Notes under the pieces: generated by a model
Database searches by the model: none
Told to the model about the DNA's origin: nothing
Seen by the model: the letters and a program-made list of their open reading frames with translations, nothing else
From: Cyanobacteria bacterium bin.51
GTDB taxonomy: Bacteria > Cyanobacteriota > Cyanobacteriia > PCC-6307 > Cyanobiaceae
Assembly: GCA_013203655.1 (NCBI GenBank)
Contig: JABMPN010000059.1
Coordinates: forward strand, 1-36,039
Length of the DNA stretch: 36,039 bases
Direction: 5' to 3'
Made by a program: the position numbers and the translations under genes
Shown: in pieces, positions 1 through 9,032 of the stretch
Numbering within the stretch: the first letter of the stretch is position 1
How the letters are laid out: each line of letters opens with the position of its first letter

Positions 1-40
1 CGTAGGCGGCCGCGTACCTAATCGTCGCCGAACAGCTCTA
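1..40. other. Left-edge fragment of unknown origin beyond the ATPase stop
   Basis: These bases follow the premature TGA of the truncated ATPase (41-43). None of the reverse frames continues the conserved part of a P-type ATPase nucleotide-binding domain, so the break with the family lies at or just before about position 55. No transposon terminal repeat or known gene can be recognised in so short a piece. Confidence 0.4.
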
Positions 41-1357
41 TCAGCAACAAGCTCCTAGACCCGCTTGACTCATCCCAGCTTTTTCGGCGACTGCAATCAG
101 TGCGCCCTCAGTCGGATCGCCCACTACCGACCAATCCTTGCCGGTTTGTTTAAGTTGCGAATCATTGCACAATATCCCTGCCATCAGGCAAGCGGTCAAA
201 ACTGGGGGCAACCCATATTCAAAGGGTTCGACAGTCGTGTTGTTACTAAGCCGACTAATTTCACCCTTCGGACTGTAACCACCGCCGCTCACTCGATAAT
301 GGGTTCCTCCCGCATAGATTGCCTGGACAGTCATTTGATTTTCGGTCAATGTGCCTGTTTTGTCGGAACAAATTACCGTGGCACTCCCCAATGCCTCCAC
401 AGCAGGGAGTTTGCGGATAATTGCATTTCGCTTTGCCATCCGATTGACCCCGATCGCTAGAGTGACCGTCACCACTGCGGGTAGCCCTTCGGGAATCGCA
501 CTCACCGTTAGAGCGACTGCGGCTTCAAACATCTGCACCCAATCCTCGCCTCGCCCCAGTCCGATCGCAAACGTGAGGGTTGCTAGAGTCAGAATACCGT
601 AGAGTAAGGTATGACTGAATTTGGCAAACTTACGGGTCAACGGCGTGCTGAGGCTAACCCGACTTTCCATCGACTGGGAAATCTGTCCGACTTCCGTGCC
701 ATTGGCTGTGGCGACAACCAGTCCATGACCTTGTCCGAAGGTGACATAACTTCCGGCATAAGCCATATTGGTACGCTCTGCCAGTGGCGTGTCCAATGGT
801 AAAGATGCGATCGATTTATCAACGGGAACAGATTCGCCAGTCAAACCAGACTCATCGATCTGCAAGCTGCGAACTTTCAGGAGTCTGAGATCTGCGGGTA
901 CTTTATCGCCCGATGCAAGTAATACTAAATCCCCTGGAACGAGATCCCTCGATGGAATACGGAGGGTTTGACCGTCGCGCAGTACTGTTGTCTCCGTTGT
1001 TACCGCCTTCACAAGGGCAGCGATCGCGCCTTCTGCCTTGGCTTCTTGCACATAGCCAATGATCGCATTGATCAAAGTAACGCCCCAGATCACCCCTGCA
1101 TTCGTCCATGATCCTAAAAACGCCTTAACAATCCCCGCCAACAATAGAATATAGAGCAGTGGCTGATTGAATTGCAACAGAAATTTCAACCAAGCTGGTT
1201 TCCCAGCCCTAAATTGTAGTTCGTTCCAACCATATTGTTCATAGCATTGGGCAACTTCTTCAGGGGTTAAGCCTGCCTCTGCGTTGCTATTGAGGCTTTC
1301 TATTGCTTCGCGATTAGAATGTGCGTGATAAGCGCGAGATTGTAATTGAACTGGCAT
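41..1357 (-). pseudogene. Truncated P-type cation-transporting ATPase (N-terminal half)
   Basis: This is the first half of a P2-type (Ca2+/cation pump family) ATPase, a membrane pump that couples ATP hydrolysis to ion transport. From the ATG at 1357 it encodes 438 residues, where the family usually has about 900. Visible parts are the N-terminal cation-ATPase domain, two early membrane helices (about 64-104), the actuator TGES motif (about 173-176), the TM4 PEGLP motif (about 289-293) and the phosphorylation motif DKTGT (Asp about 332). The frame ends soon after VGDPTEGALI, so the rest of the nucleotide-binding domain, the hinge and all later membrane helices are missing and pumping is not expected. 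The ATG is chosen because GGAGG (complement of 1363-1367) sits five bases upstream; a TTG at 1369 is less likely. Base composition is visibly AT-richer than the rest of the window, yet a GCGATCGC octamer occurs near 1020, which suggests transfer from another cyanobacterium. Confidence 0.85.
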
Positions 1358-1826
1358 CACGTCCTCCAACTGGTTTGATACAACTGTTCCTGGTCGCTCA
1401 TCGCTCGCGCAGTCATTTGCCCAATCCTAATGAGTTACGGCTGTTCGGTGCTAGCCAAAGATGAAGATCATACTTATTGTTCAAAAAAATTTAGAAAATA
1501 GCTGCCTGTTCGAAACGGCTAACGATTAGCTGAGCCGAACGCCGTTCGTCAAGAATGGCGGTGCGGCTAGCAGGCGTGGTCGGCTTGAGCTTGCTGTTGC
1601 TTAGCCGTGCGGATATCCGAGGCACCCAGAACAACCGTAAAAACATGGTCTAAGCAGCGCTGATTAGGCAGATCTGATTACTACCGCTCCACGGGTGTCT
1701 TTGCAAGGATAAGAGCCTCCACATTCGTGCGCAAAATTCGGAACTCCCTGCCCTGCCTACGATGTTCAGGCTGGGTCTTGCCGTGCGGGGATCTTATGCG
1801 GACCCGATAACGCCTTTTTCGTTCTG
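1358..1826. other. Gene-free accessory stretch
   Basis: About 470 bases lie between the ATPase start and the recombinase relic. The part next to the ATPase (about 1455-1500) is AT-rich, with a run of seven A on the plus strand, and would carry the ATPase promoter, but no convincing -35/-10 pair stands out. The only clear structure is the imperfect inverted repeat at 1517-1606, listed separately. Every frame on both strands is broken by stops, and nothing here resembles a known protein. Confidence 0.5.
1517..1606. repeat. attC-like imperfect inverted repeat
   Basis: The outer arms start with GGCTAACG (1517-1524) and end with TTAGCC (1601-1606). Inner arms are GAGCCGA (1532-1538) and TCGGCTT (1580-1586). 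Inside sits a hairpin, CGCCGTTC (1540-1547) pairing with GAATGGCG (1553-1560), with one G.T pair. Total span is 90 bp, within the size range of integron attC sites, which share this nested imperfect dyad and a CTAAC/GTTAG-type core. The right core is imperfect: TTGCTTAGCC instead of GTTAGCC-like. No second copy and no cassette gene is seen. It lies on the 3' side of the recombinase relic, which is not the usual integron arrangement, so the identification is an inference. Confidence 0.35.
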
Positions 1827-2285
1827 CTACAGAATGTCGGCGAGGTTGCTCACGCCCATGGGGCCACGATTCAGGTCATGGGTGGTGATCATGGTCGTCT
1901 TGACTTCACTGTGACCCAGCAGTTCATGGATGGGATAGCGCGGATGTCCTGCTCCTGCTTGAGTGGATGGATTGCGAAGCGTTGACGCAGAGTAAGACAG
2001 CTAGCAGGTTTGTTCATACCGGCGGCCAGGACAGAGCTGTGCATCGCCTCCTGGATCAGTCTTTTGATCAGGCTGGGATCAAGGTGATGCCGTCCTTCAC
2101 TCCCTTTCTGTCACCCGCGGTCAGCTCAAGGCGGCCGAAGTATAGGTTTTGCACACTCGGCTTCTGAGCCTCGATCAGCCACAGCCTGCTGCCATCCAGC
2201 GGATCGGGCACCAGTGCCTCCTCGCCGCCCAATCTCTGAAGAACCGTGCGGACTTCGACCATCTTCAGTATCCCCGGCAGCTGCT
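1827..2285 (-). pseudogene. Decayed tyrosine recombinase (integron-integrase-like) relic
   Basis: Reading leftwards from about 2285, the frame at 2262-2068 matches the middle of IntI/XerC-like recombinases (VLQRLGGEEALV..., then FGRLELT...KGVKD, then ITLIPA). After about 2068 the frame changes and residues resembling PASCLTLRQRFAIHPL appear (family form is the catalytic HxLRHSFATHLL). A second shift near 1930 leads into HELLGHSEVKTTMI and the C-terminal end GPMGVSNLADIL with TAG at 1829-1827. The box II His is changed (LTLRQR for HTLRHS) and the tyrosine position reads MITTHD where the family has MIYTHV, so the nucleophile is lost. Roughly 90 residues between ITLIPA and the catalytic box are deleted, including the segment where the IntI-specific patch would be, so an integron integrase cannot be told from a close relative. 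It abuts the end of gap. Confidence 0.75.
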
Positions 2286-2296
2286 TGCCTGGCCGC

Positions 2297-3342
<1,046 letters not shown>

Positions 3343-3352
3343 AGGCCACAGC

Positions 3353-4546
3353 TCAGCCCAACCAGTGGAGGAAACGTTGAATCACCAGGGCATTGCTGAT
3401 ATCCACGAAGAACCCGGAAACCAGCGGCACGATGATGAAGGCCCGATGGGCCGGGCCGTAGGCATGGGCGACCGCCGCCATGTTGGCCATCGCCGTGGGA
3501 GTGGCGCCGAGCGAGATTCCGCCGAAGCCCGAGCAGATCACGGCCGCTTCGTAGTCACGGCCCATCACCCGGAAGATCACGACGATGGCGAACAGAAAGG
3601 CCACCACGAACTGCGCCGCCAGAAGGGTGAGGATCGGTCCGGCGAGCTCGGCGATCGTCCAGAGCTGCAGGCTCATCAGCGACATCGTCAGAAAGATGCC
3701 GAGGGAAATCTCCGAGATGATGGCCAGCGAGCGGCTGCCCGCTGGCCATTGAAACCAGCCCAGGCGCGGAACCGTGTTGGTGAGCAGGATGGCGGCAAAT
3801 AGGCAGCAGACGAACAGGGGAAGGTTGCGGCCGGCGGCCTTCAGGGCTTCATGGAGCCCCTCTCCCAGGGCCAGGCTCACGTTCAGCCAGAACAGGGTGC
3901 GCAGCAGGCTGAAATAACCGATGGATTCGGCTGGCTCCGGGCGTGATCCCTGCTGGACCTCAGCGCTGCTGCGCCTGGGCTGCAGCCTGTGCCGGCGGAT
4001 CAGCAGGCGGGCGATCGGCCCCCCCATCAAGGAGGCGAGCACCAGCCCGAAGGTGGCACAGGCGATGCCGATTTCCAGGGCATTGCTGACGCCGTGGTCG
4101 GTGGCGAAACGCGGCGCCCAGGCAATCGCCGTGCCGTGTCCTCCGAGCAGCGACACGGAGCCCCCCAGCAGGCCGATCAGCGGGTTGAGACCCAGCAGGC
4201 TGGCGACTCCGACCCCGGTCAGGTTCTGGAGCACCATGTAGCCCACCGTGACCGCCACCAGCACGAGCAGGGGCCGGCCGCCCGACACCAGGGTCTTGAT
4301 GTCGGCGTTCAGCCCGATGGCGGCAAAGAAGTAGAGCAGCAGAAAATCACGGGTGGCGAGGTTGAAGCCCACTTCGATCCCCGTGAGGCTGTGGACGCCC
4401 GCCAGCAGCAGGCAGACCAGCAGCCCGCTGGTGACGGGTTCGGGGATGTTGTAATCGCGAAGAATCGCCACCCGCTGGTTGAGCCAGCGACCGACCGCCA
4501 GCACCACGATGGCGATGTTGAAGGTGGAGAAGCTTTCGAATTGCAT
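3353..4546 (-). CDS. gltS: Sodium/glutamate symporter GltS
   Basis: Inner-membrane Na+-coupled glutamate uptake carrier of the ESS family. The 397 residues match the family length (E. coli GltS has 401) and align throughout with it: IPEPVTSGLL near the N-terminus, FFAAIGLNADI, GLLGGSVSLLGGHGT (the first glycine-rich re-entrant loop), ACATFGLVL, and the second loop GFGGISLGATPTA, ending VSGFFVDISNALVI. About ten hydrophobic segments are visible. The frame stays open far upstream into lipA, but homology begins at the ATG at 4546 (MQFESFSTFNIAIV), which is chosen. No clear ribosome-binding site precedes it. It follows lipA by 76 bp and precedes gap1 by 60 bp on the same strand, so co-transcription is plausible though no functional tie is evident. 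Confidence 0.92.
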   Translation of the reverse strand: MQFESFSTFNIAIVVLAVGRWLNQRVAILRDYNIPEPVTSGLLVCLLLAGVHSLTGIEVGFNLATRDFLLLYFFAAIGLNADIKTLVSGGRPLLVLVAVTVGYMVLQNLTGVGVASLLGLNPLIGLLGGSVSLLGGHGTAIAWAPRFATDHGVSNALEIGIACATFGLVLASLMGGPIARLLIRRHRLQPRRSSAEVQQGSRPEPAESIGYFSLLRTLFWLNVSLALGEGLHEALKAAGRNLPLFVCCLFAAILLTNTVPRLGWFQWPAGSRSLAIISEISLGIFLTMSLMSLQLWTIAELAGPILTLLAAQFVVAFLFAIVVIFRVMGRDYEAAVICSGFGGISLGATPTAMANMAAVAHAYGPAHRAFIIVPLVSGFFVDISNALVIQRFLHWLG

Positions 4547-4622
4547 GAACAGGAGCTGGCTGAACGGTTGGCGACGGATCGGCCCCGGCTCTTTCTGCTG
4601 ATGGCCCGCCAGGTTCGGGGCC

Positions 4623-5636
4623 TCAGTTGTCCCCGGCGTGGTAGCTGCTGCGCACCAGCGGTCCGCTGCGCACCTGGGAGAAACCCAGCCGCCGGGCGGC
4701 TTCTCCGAGCTGCTCGAATTCCTCAGGCCGCCAGTACTGCTGCACCGGCAGGTGGTCCAGGGATGGCCGCAGGTATTGCCCGATCGTGACCCGCTCGCAC
4801 CCCACGCCCCGAAGATCCACCAGGGCGCCAATCACCTCCTCAAGCGTTTCCCCCAGGCCCAGCATCAGCCCCGATTTGGTCGGGATGGCGGGGGCCAGCT
4901 GGCGGCAGGCGGAAAGCAATCCCAGCGACCGGGCGTAGGTGGCGCCGCGGCGCACCTCCCCCTGCAGGCGTTGCACCGTTTCGAGGTTGTGGTTGAAGCA
5001 GACCGGCTCCGCCGCCAGGACGGCCTGCAGCCGTTGTCGCTGGGCCGCCACGCTCTCGGCCTCGCTGCGCTGGCCGCCCCAGAAATCAGGGGTGAGCACC
5101 TCGATCGCCACCAGGGGGTTGCGGCGCCGGATCGCCGCCATCGTTCCGGTGAACAGGGCGGCGCCGTGGTCGGCGAGGTCATCGCGGGCGACGGCGGTTA
5201 GCACCACGTAGCGCAGGCCGAGGGTCTCCACCGCTTCGGCCACCCGCTCGGCCTCTTCGGCATCGAAGGCCGCCGGCGCCTGGCCCTTCTCCACCTGGCA
5301 GAAGGCGCAGCTGCGGGTGCAGATCGGTCCGCCCAGCAGGAAGGTGGCGGTGCCGGCCGCGTAGCACTCGCCCCGGTTCGGGCAGCGGCCCTCCTCGCAG
5401 ATCGTGTGCAGGCGCTGCTGTTTCACCACCTCCTGAACCGCTTCGAGGTCGGAGGCCGTGCCGATCGGTCGCCTCAGCCATTCCGGCAGCCGCTCGGCCG
5501 GGGCGATCGCCCTGTGGCGTGATCCTCCTCCGTGTGGTCTGTCGCCCGAATCCATTCTCGATTTCACTTTGGCTTCCCCTTCCCCTTCCCCTTCCCCTTC
5601 CACTGCCGCTGCTTGCTCCATTCCTTCAGCTGTCAT
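4623..5636 (-). CDS. lipA: Lipoyl synthase LipA
   Basis: Radical-SAM enzyme that inserts two sulfur atoms into octanoyl groups on lipoyl-dependent enzymes. The auxiliary cluster cysteines are in [12 protein letters not shown] (Cys80, 85, 91) and the radical-SAM cluster in CTRSCAFC (Cys106, 110, 113). The conserved downstream [26 protein letters not shown] and the C-terminal RSSYHA are all present. Length is 337 residues. The first 45 residues are not conserved family sequence: they contain a Gly-Glu run encoded by a (GGGGAA)4 hexanucleotide repeat, followed by a polar linker; the core starts at [11 protein letters not shown] (about 49). The ATG at 5636 begins two bases after the recR stop, indicating translational coupling. 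An internal Met28 is an alternative start that would remove the repeat. Confidence 0.95.
   Translation of the reverse strand: MTAEGMEQAAAVEGEGEGEGEAKVKSRMDSGDRPHGGGSRHRAIAPAERLPEWLRRPIGTASDLEAVQEVVKQQRLHTICEEGRCPNRGECYAAGTATFLLGGPICTRSCAFCQVEKGQAPAAFDAEEAERVAEAVETLGLRYVVLTAVARDDLADHGAALFTGTMAAIRRRNPLVAIEVLTPDFWGGQRSEAESVAAQRQRLQAVLAAEPVCFNHNLETVQRLQGEVRRGATYARSLGLLSACRQLAPAIPTKSGLMLGLGETLEEVIGALVDLRGVGCERVTIGQYLRPSLDHLPVQQYWRPEEFEQLGEAARRLGFSQVRSGPLVRSSYHAGDN
5574..5597. repeat. Hexanucleotide microsatellite (TTCCCC)4 in lipA
   Basis: Four exact tandem copies of TTCCCC on the plus strand, read on the minus strand as GGGGAA and translated as alternating Gly-Glu in the LipA N-terminus. Because the unit is six bases long, gain or loss of copies would keep the frame. 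Confidence 0.9.
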
Positions 5637-5638
5637 CG

Positions 5639-6208
5639 CTAATCCATCCTGCGGCGCCCTTCCAGGGCCCGCGCCAGGGTGACCTCATCGGCGTATTCCA
5701 GTTCGCTGCCCACCGGCAGGCCGTAGGCGATCCGGCTCACCGGCGAGAACGGCCGCAGCAGCCGCGCCAGATAGAGGCTGGTGGTGTCGCCCTCCACGCT
5801 CGGAGTCAGCGCCAGAATCACCTCGCTGATTTCCTCGCTGTCCACCCGCTGCACCAGCGACTGGACATGGAGCAGATCTGGTCCGACCCCATCCATCGGC
5901 GAGATCAGACCGCCGAGCACGTGATACGAGCCTTTGAATTCCCGGGTGCGCTCCAGGGCAAGCAGGTCGCGCGAATCGGCCACCACGCAGAGCTGGCCGT
6001 TGCGGCGAGTCTCATTCAGGCAGATCTCGCACAGGGGCTCAGCCGAGAGGTGAAAGCAGCGTTTGCACTGGCCCACCTGGCTGCGGGCCGCCAGCAGGGC
6101 GTCGGCGAAGGCATGGATCTGCTCTTCGGGCTGCCTGAGCAGGTGCAGGGCCAGGCGTTGGGCCGTGCGGGGCCCAATCCCCGGCAATCGCTCGAACTGG
6201 TCGATCAA
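5639..6208 (-). CDS. recR: Recombination mediator RecR
   Basis: RecR acts with RecF/RecO to load RecA at single-strand gaps. Visible are the helix-hairpin-helix [17 protein letters not shown], a C4 zinc finger CKRC...CEIC, the Toprim domain starting [13 protein letters not shown], and the C-terminal [12 protein letters not shown]. The start is unusual. The coordinates use the TTG at 6208 (189 residues), but family similarity ([15 protein letters not shown]) clearly continues upstream, and the frame has no ATG or GTG before the TAG at 6263-6265. A CTG at 6238 would give 199 residues, the normal family length. So translation may begin at a rare codon. It is the first gene of recR-lipA-gltS-gap1. 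Confidence 0.92.
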   Translation of the reverse strand: MIDQFERLPGIGPRTAQRLALHLLRQPEEQIHAFADALLAARSQVGQCKRCFHLSAEPLCEICLNETRRNGQLCVVADSRDLLALERTREFKGSYHVLGGLISPMDGVGPDLLHVQSLVQRVDSEEISEVILALTPSVEGDTTSLYLARLLRPFSPVSRIAYGLPVGSELEYADEVTLARALEGRRRMD

Positions 6209-6337
6209 TCGGGCCAGTGGGCGGGTGAAGCCGCTCAGAGAACCGCCGCAACTGGCCGGAATCTAGGGGCCGGCGTCCTGGCACGGTTCAGAATGATCGC
6301 GGTGCTCTGGCACCTCCCTCGCACCGGTCGTCAGCTG

Positions 6338-6934
6338 ATGGCTCCGTCCCCTTCCCCCGTGCTGCCCTTGTCGTTGCCGTCGTCGTTCCTCACCCGCCTG
6401 TTCAGCTGGGTTCTCGGTGCCCTGTTGATCGGGGCCGGTCTGAGCGGCTGCAGTGCGTCGGGGGCGGGCCTGAACACCTTTCAGAGCCCCGATGGCCGCT
6501 ACGCCTTTCTCTATCCCACCGGCTGGAATCGGGTGGCCGTCAGCGACGGTCCCCAGGTGGTCTTCCACGATCTGATCAACAGCGACGAGACCCTCAGCCT
6601 GGTGATCTCCGATGTGAATGACACCAACAGCCTCGAGAATCTCGGCAGTGCCGTGGCGGTGGGCGAGAAGCTTGGCCGGATTGTGATCGCCCCAGAAGGC
6701 AGTGGCCGCCAGGCCGAATTGGTTGAGGCGATCGAGCGGGAGGATGGCGGCCACACCTTCTACGACCTGGAGTACGCCGTTCATCTCGCCGATCGGGATC
6801 GCCACGAACTGGCCACTGTCGTTGTCGACCGCGGCCGCCTTTACACCCTGGCGGCCAGCACCAACGAAGCCCGTTGGCCGAAAGTGAGCGACCTGTTCCA
6901 CAGCGTGATCACCTCCTTCACCCTGCAGATCTGA
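6338..6934 (+). CDS. PsbP-family photosystem II lipoprotein (CyanoP-like)
   Basis: Cyanobacterial PsbP homologue, a lumenal lipoprotein associated with photosystem II assembly. From the ATG at 6338 it has 198 residues: a short charged start, a hydrophobic segment (about 22-35) and a lipobox LSGC with Cys38 as the lipidation site. The PsbP domain follows (FQSPDGRYAFLYPTGWNRV near its start, VVFHDLI, then the C-terminal SDLFHSVITSFTL). Another ATG at 6293 would lengthen the N-terminus but place the signal sequence unusually deep. It is divergent from recR, whose start region is about 100-130 bp away, and is followed after three bases by the FAD oxidoreductase, so the two are probably co-transcribed. 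Family assignment is confident; the exact PsbP subgroup is inferred from the lipobox. Confidence 0.88.
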   Translation: MAPSPSPVLPLSLPSSFLTRLFSWVLGALLIGAGLSGCSASGAGLNTFQSPDGRYAFLYPTGWNRVAVSDGPQVVFHDLINSDETLSLVISDVNDTNSLENLGSAVAVGEKLGRIVIAPEGSGRQAELVEAIEREDGGHTFYDLEYAVHLADRDRHELATVVVDRGRLYTLAASTNEARWPKVSDLFHSVITSFTLQI

Positions 6935-6937
6935 GCG

Positions 6938-7987
6938 ATGGGAACGGCGCCTGAGCGGCCCCGCGATGCGGTGGTTGTGGTGGGCGGCGGCCTGGCCGGT
7001 GTGCTGGTTGCCCTGGCCCTGATCCGCCGCGGTCTGGCCGTCACCCTGGTGGCACCAGCCGACGAGCCGGCAGCTTGTCCTGGCTCGGCCACGTCGCTGA
7101 GCTATGGGGCCATGCTCGGCTTCGGCGCTCGCCGCCACTGGCGGCATCTGGAGGCGTGTCATGGCCCGATGGGCTTCGCCCCCAGGGGGCTGGTGCTGCA
7201 CAGCTGGGGCGGATGGCTCGACCAACTGCCACCTGCAGCCCTTGCCTTGCTCAGCGCCCCGCTGCCGGTGGGGCAGGTGGACAGCGCGCGCTTCGCGGCT
7301 GCCCTGCCAGGGGTTCTTGCCGCCGCCGGGGTGAACCAGCTCGACGCCCGGGTGCTGAACCTGCAGCCACGTCCAGGAGGGGGCTGGATCCTGCGATTGG
7401 CTGGGCTCGACCCCTCGCCATCCGCCAGCCTCGAGTCCAGCCGGGTTGTTCTGGCCGCAGGAGCGTTCTGCCGGAGTCTGTGGCCAGCTCTCACGCCCAA
7501 CCTGCGTCACAGCTGGGCCGGTGCACTGATCGTCACGGATCTCGCCGATGGCAATCCCTGGCTCGAGCAGGTGCGCAGCGGAAGGGTCGTGCAACCGCGT
7601 GCCTGGCGCCGGCCGGCCCTGGAGGCCAGATCCGCCGCGCTGACGCAGGAGGCCTGGATTGTTGATGCTGGCCTGGCGCCCTGGGGGAGCGGGGCTTTGC
7701 TGGGGCAGATCACGCTGGTGCCCGCTGGCCCTGCAGGTCTTGAGCCTCCCGATCCCGCGCAGATGGAGCAGCGACTGCGCCAGGGCCTTGCGCGGCTGGA
7801 TCCCGCCCTTGCTCGCCTTGATGGTGACTATCGCCAGGTGCCGGTGGCCTTCTGTGCCGATGGCCGGCCCCTGGTCGGTCCGGTGGCGGCGGCACCGGGG
7901 TTGTGGAGTTTTGCGGGCTTCAGTGGACCATTCGGAACGGCTCCGGCGCTTGCCGAGCAGCTGGCTGCTGATCTGGCCGCCGCCTGA
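6938..7987 (+). CDS. FAD-dependent oxidoreductase (DAO/DadA-like)
   Basis: Flavin enzyme of the D-amino-acid/glycine oxidase-like fold, 349 residues. The N-terminal dinucleotide-binding motif VVVVGGGLAG (about 12-21) and a second conserved region VVLAAGAFC mark the FAD domain. Near the C-terminus FCADGRPLVGPV and LWSFAGFSGPFGTAPALAEQLA match the usual FAD-contacting end of this fold. The substrate cannot be read from the sequence; annotation as glycine oxidase (ThiO) would be a guess. There is no signal peptide, so it is cytoplasmic. It begins three bases after the CyanoP stop and ends three bases before the convergent LCP gene, so its 3' untranslated region must overlap that gene. Confidence 0.82.
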   Translation: MGTAPERPRDAVVVVGGGLAGVLVALALIRRGLAVTLVAPADEPAACPGSATSLSYGAMLGFGARRHWRHLEACHGPMGFAPRGLVLHSWGGWLDQLPPAALALLSAPLPVGQVDSARFAAALPGVLAAAGVNQLDARVLNLQPRPGGGWILRLAGLDPSPSASLESSRVVLAAGAFCRSLWPALTPNLRHSWAGALIVTDLADGNPWLEQVRSGRVVQPRAWRRPALEARSAALTQEAWIVDAGLAPWGSGALLGQITLVPAGPAGLEPPDPAQMEQRLRQGLARLDPALARLDGDYRQVPVAFCADGRPLVGPVAAAPGLWSFAGFSGPFGTAPALAEQLAADLAAA

Positions 7988-7990
7988 GCG

Positions 7991-9007
7991 TCAGAACAAG
8001 AGGCGATACCGGCCTTCGCCTGATCCTTCGCCCTGGGAGCCACTGCCAGCAGTCACGGCGGGCCAGTCAGCTTCCCAGTAGCTGATTCCGTCTCGATCGA
8101 AGGGCCGGCCGCCGATGCGTTCGGTGGTCAGGGTGGTGGTGGCCATCGCGGTGATCAGGCCGCCGATCTGCATCGGGCCGAGATCGGTTTTGACATCATC
8201 ACCGGCGGCCGCGAGCAGGCTGGGAAGTCGGACCAGATTCTCCGGACGGATGATTTTGGAGAACAGCGCAGCCAGCACAAGTTTCTGGCGATCGATACGG
8301 CCGATGTCGCCGTTTTCATCGTGGCGCCAGCGCAGAAAACCCTCCAGATCCCGACCCTTGAGCGTTTGCCGTCCGGGTTGGAGATCGATGTAAAGGCCCT
8401 GGCTGTTGTCGACGTAATACATCCGTTTGGGGACATCGACTTCAACGCCGCCAAGCACGTCTCCCATGCGGCGGATGGCTCCCAACTTGATGATCAGGTA
8501 GTGACCGATCGGCCGGCCCAGACGATCGGAAAGCTCCTGTTTGACCGCCTCGGTGCCGCCGTAGGCGTAGAGGGCGTTGGCCTTGAGGGGGCCAAACCGC
8601 TGGGAATTGATGTAGGTGTCGCGCGGCACCTGGGTGATCGTGGTGCGGCCCTCGCCGACCCGAAGGGTCAGCATCACATCGGTGTTGGCTCCGCTCACAT
8701 CTGAGCCAAGCACGAGCAGGTCTTGATCGGTATCGACCCAGCGGCCAAATGGATTGCTGAGCGGTCTGGTCCCACTGACTTCGTCGCCGGCGAGCAGGCC
8801 AGACAGGGGAGCCGCCAAAAACAAGCCTCCGCTGAGGCCAATCACCATGGCGAACAGCACGGGCCAGGGACGGCTCGGCTTGGGACGTTTGGATTGGGAT
8901 GGCAAGGCTGACGATGCCCGAGGGGCGTTGAAGCGTTGTGTTCGCCACCCCCTGAGCGTGGGGTTAGGAAGTGGTGAACACAAACTGTATTTCAATTCCC
9001 ACGCCAC
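7991..9007 (-). CDS. LytR-CpsA-Psr (LCP) family protein
   Basis: LCP proteins are membrane-anchored phosphotransferases that attach glycopolymers to the cell wall. Here a basic cytoplasmic N-terminus (about 1-47) is followed by one membrane helix (about 48-70) and the extracytoplasmic LCP domain. Visible family motifs are the Asp in NTDVMLTLRV, the Arg-Asp of TQVPRDTYI, LKANALYAYGG, GGVEVDVP, and RWRHDENGDIGRIDRQ with its conserved arginines. Length 338 is typical. The listed GTG start at 9007 is uncertain because the frame has no ATG before the membrane helix; TTG codons a few residues later are possible. The gene lies 25 bp after the ParB-like gene on the same strand, downstream of the ABC exporter, so a cell-envelope unit is plausible. 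Confidence 0.87.
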   Translation of the reverse strand: MAWELKYSLCSPLPNPTLRGWRTQRFNAPRASSALPSQSKRPKPSRPWPVLFAMVIGLSGGLFLAAPLSGLLAGDEVSGTRPLSNPFGRWVDTDQDLLVLGSDVSGANTDVMLTLRVGEGRTTITQVPRDTYINSQRFGPLKANALYAYGGTEAVKQELSDRLGRPIGHYLIIKLGAIRRMGDVLGGVEVDVPKRMYYVDNSQGLYIDLQPGRQTLKGRDLEGFLRWRHDENGDIGRIDRQKLVLAALFSKIIRPENLVRLPSLLAAAGDDVKTDLGPMQIGGLITAMATTTLTTERIGGRPFDRDGISYWEADWPAVTAGSGSQGEGSGEGRYRLLF

Positions 9008-9032
9008 CCAGGCATTTGCTTGGGCATCGGCG

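Noticed and set aside
6-68. Plus-strand frame at the left edge reading AYLIVAEQLYQQ
   Set aside because: Too short, cut by stops on both sides, and no family can be assigned; it may be chance.
1380-1826. Possible gene cassette beside the recombinase relic
   Set aside because: No frame of useful length survives on either strand, and only one attC-like structure is seen.
6263-7594. Long minus-strand open frame opposite cyanoP and the FAD gene
   Set aside because: It is antisense to two recognised proteins and is a low-complexity shadow with no motif.
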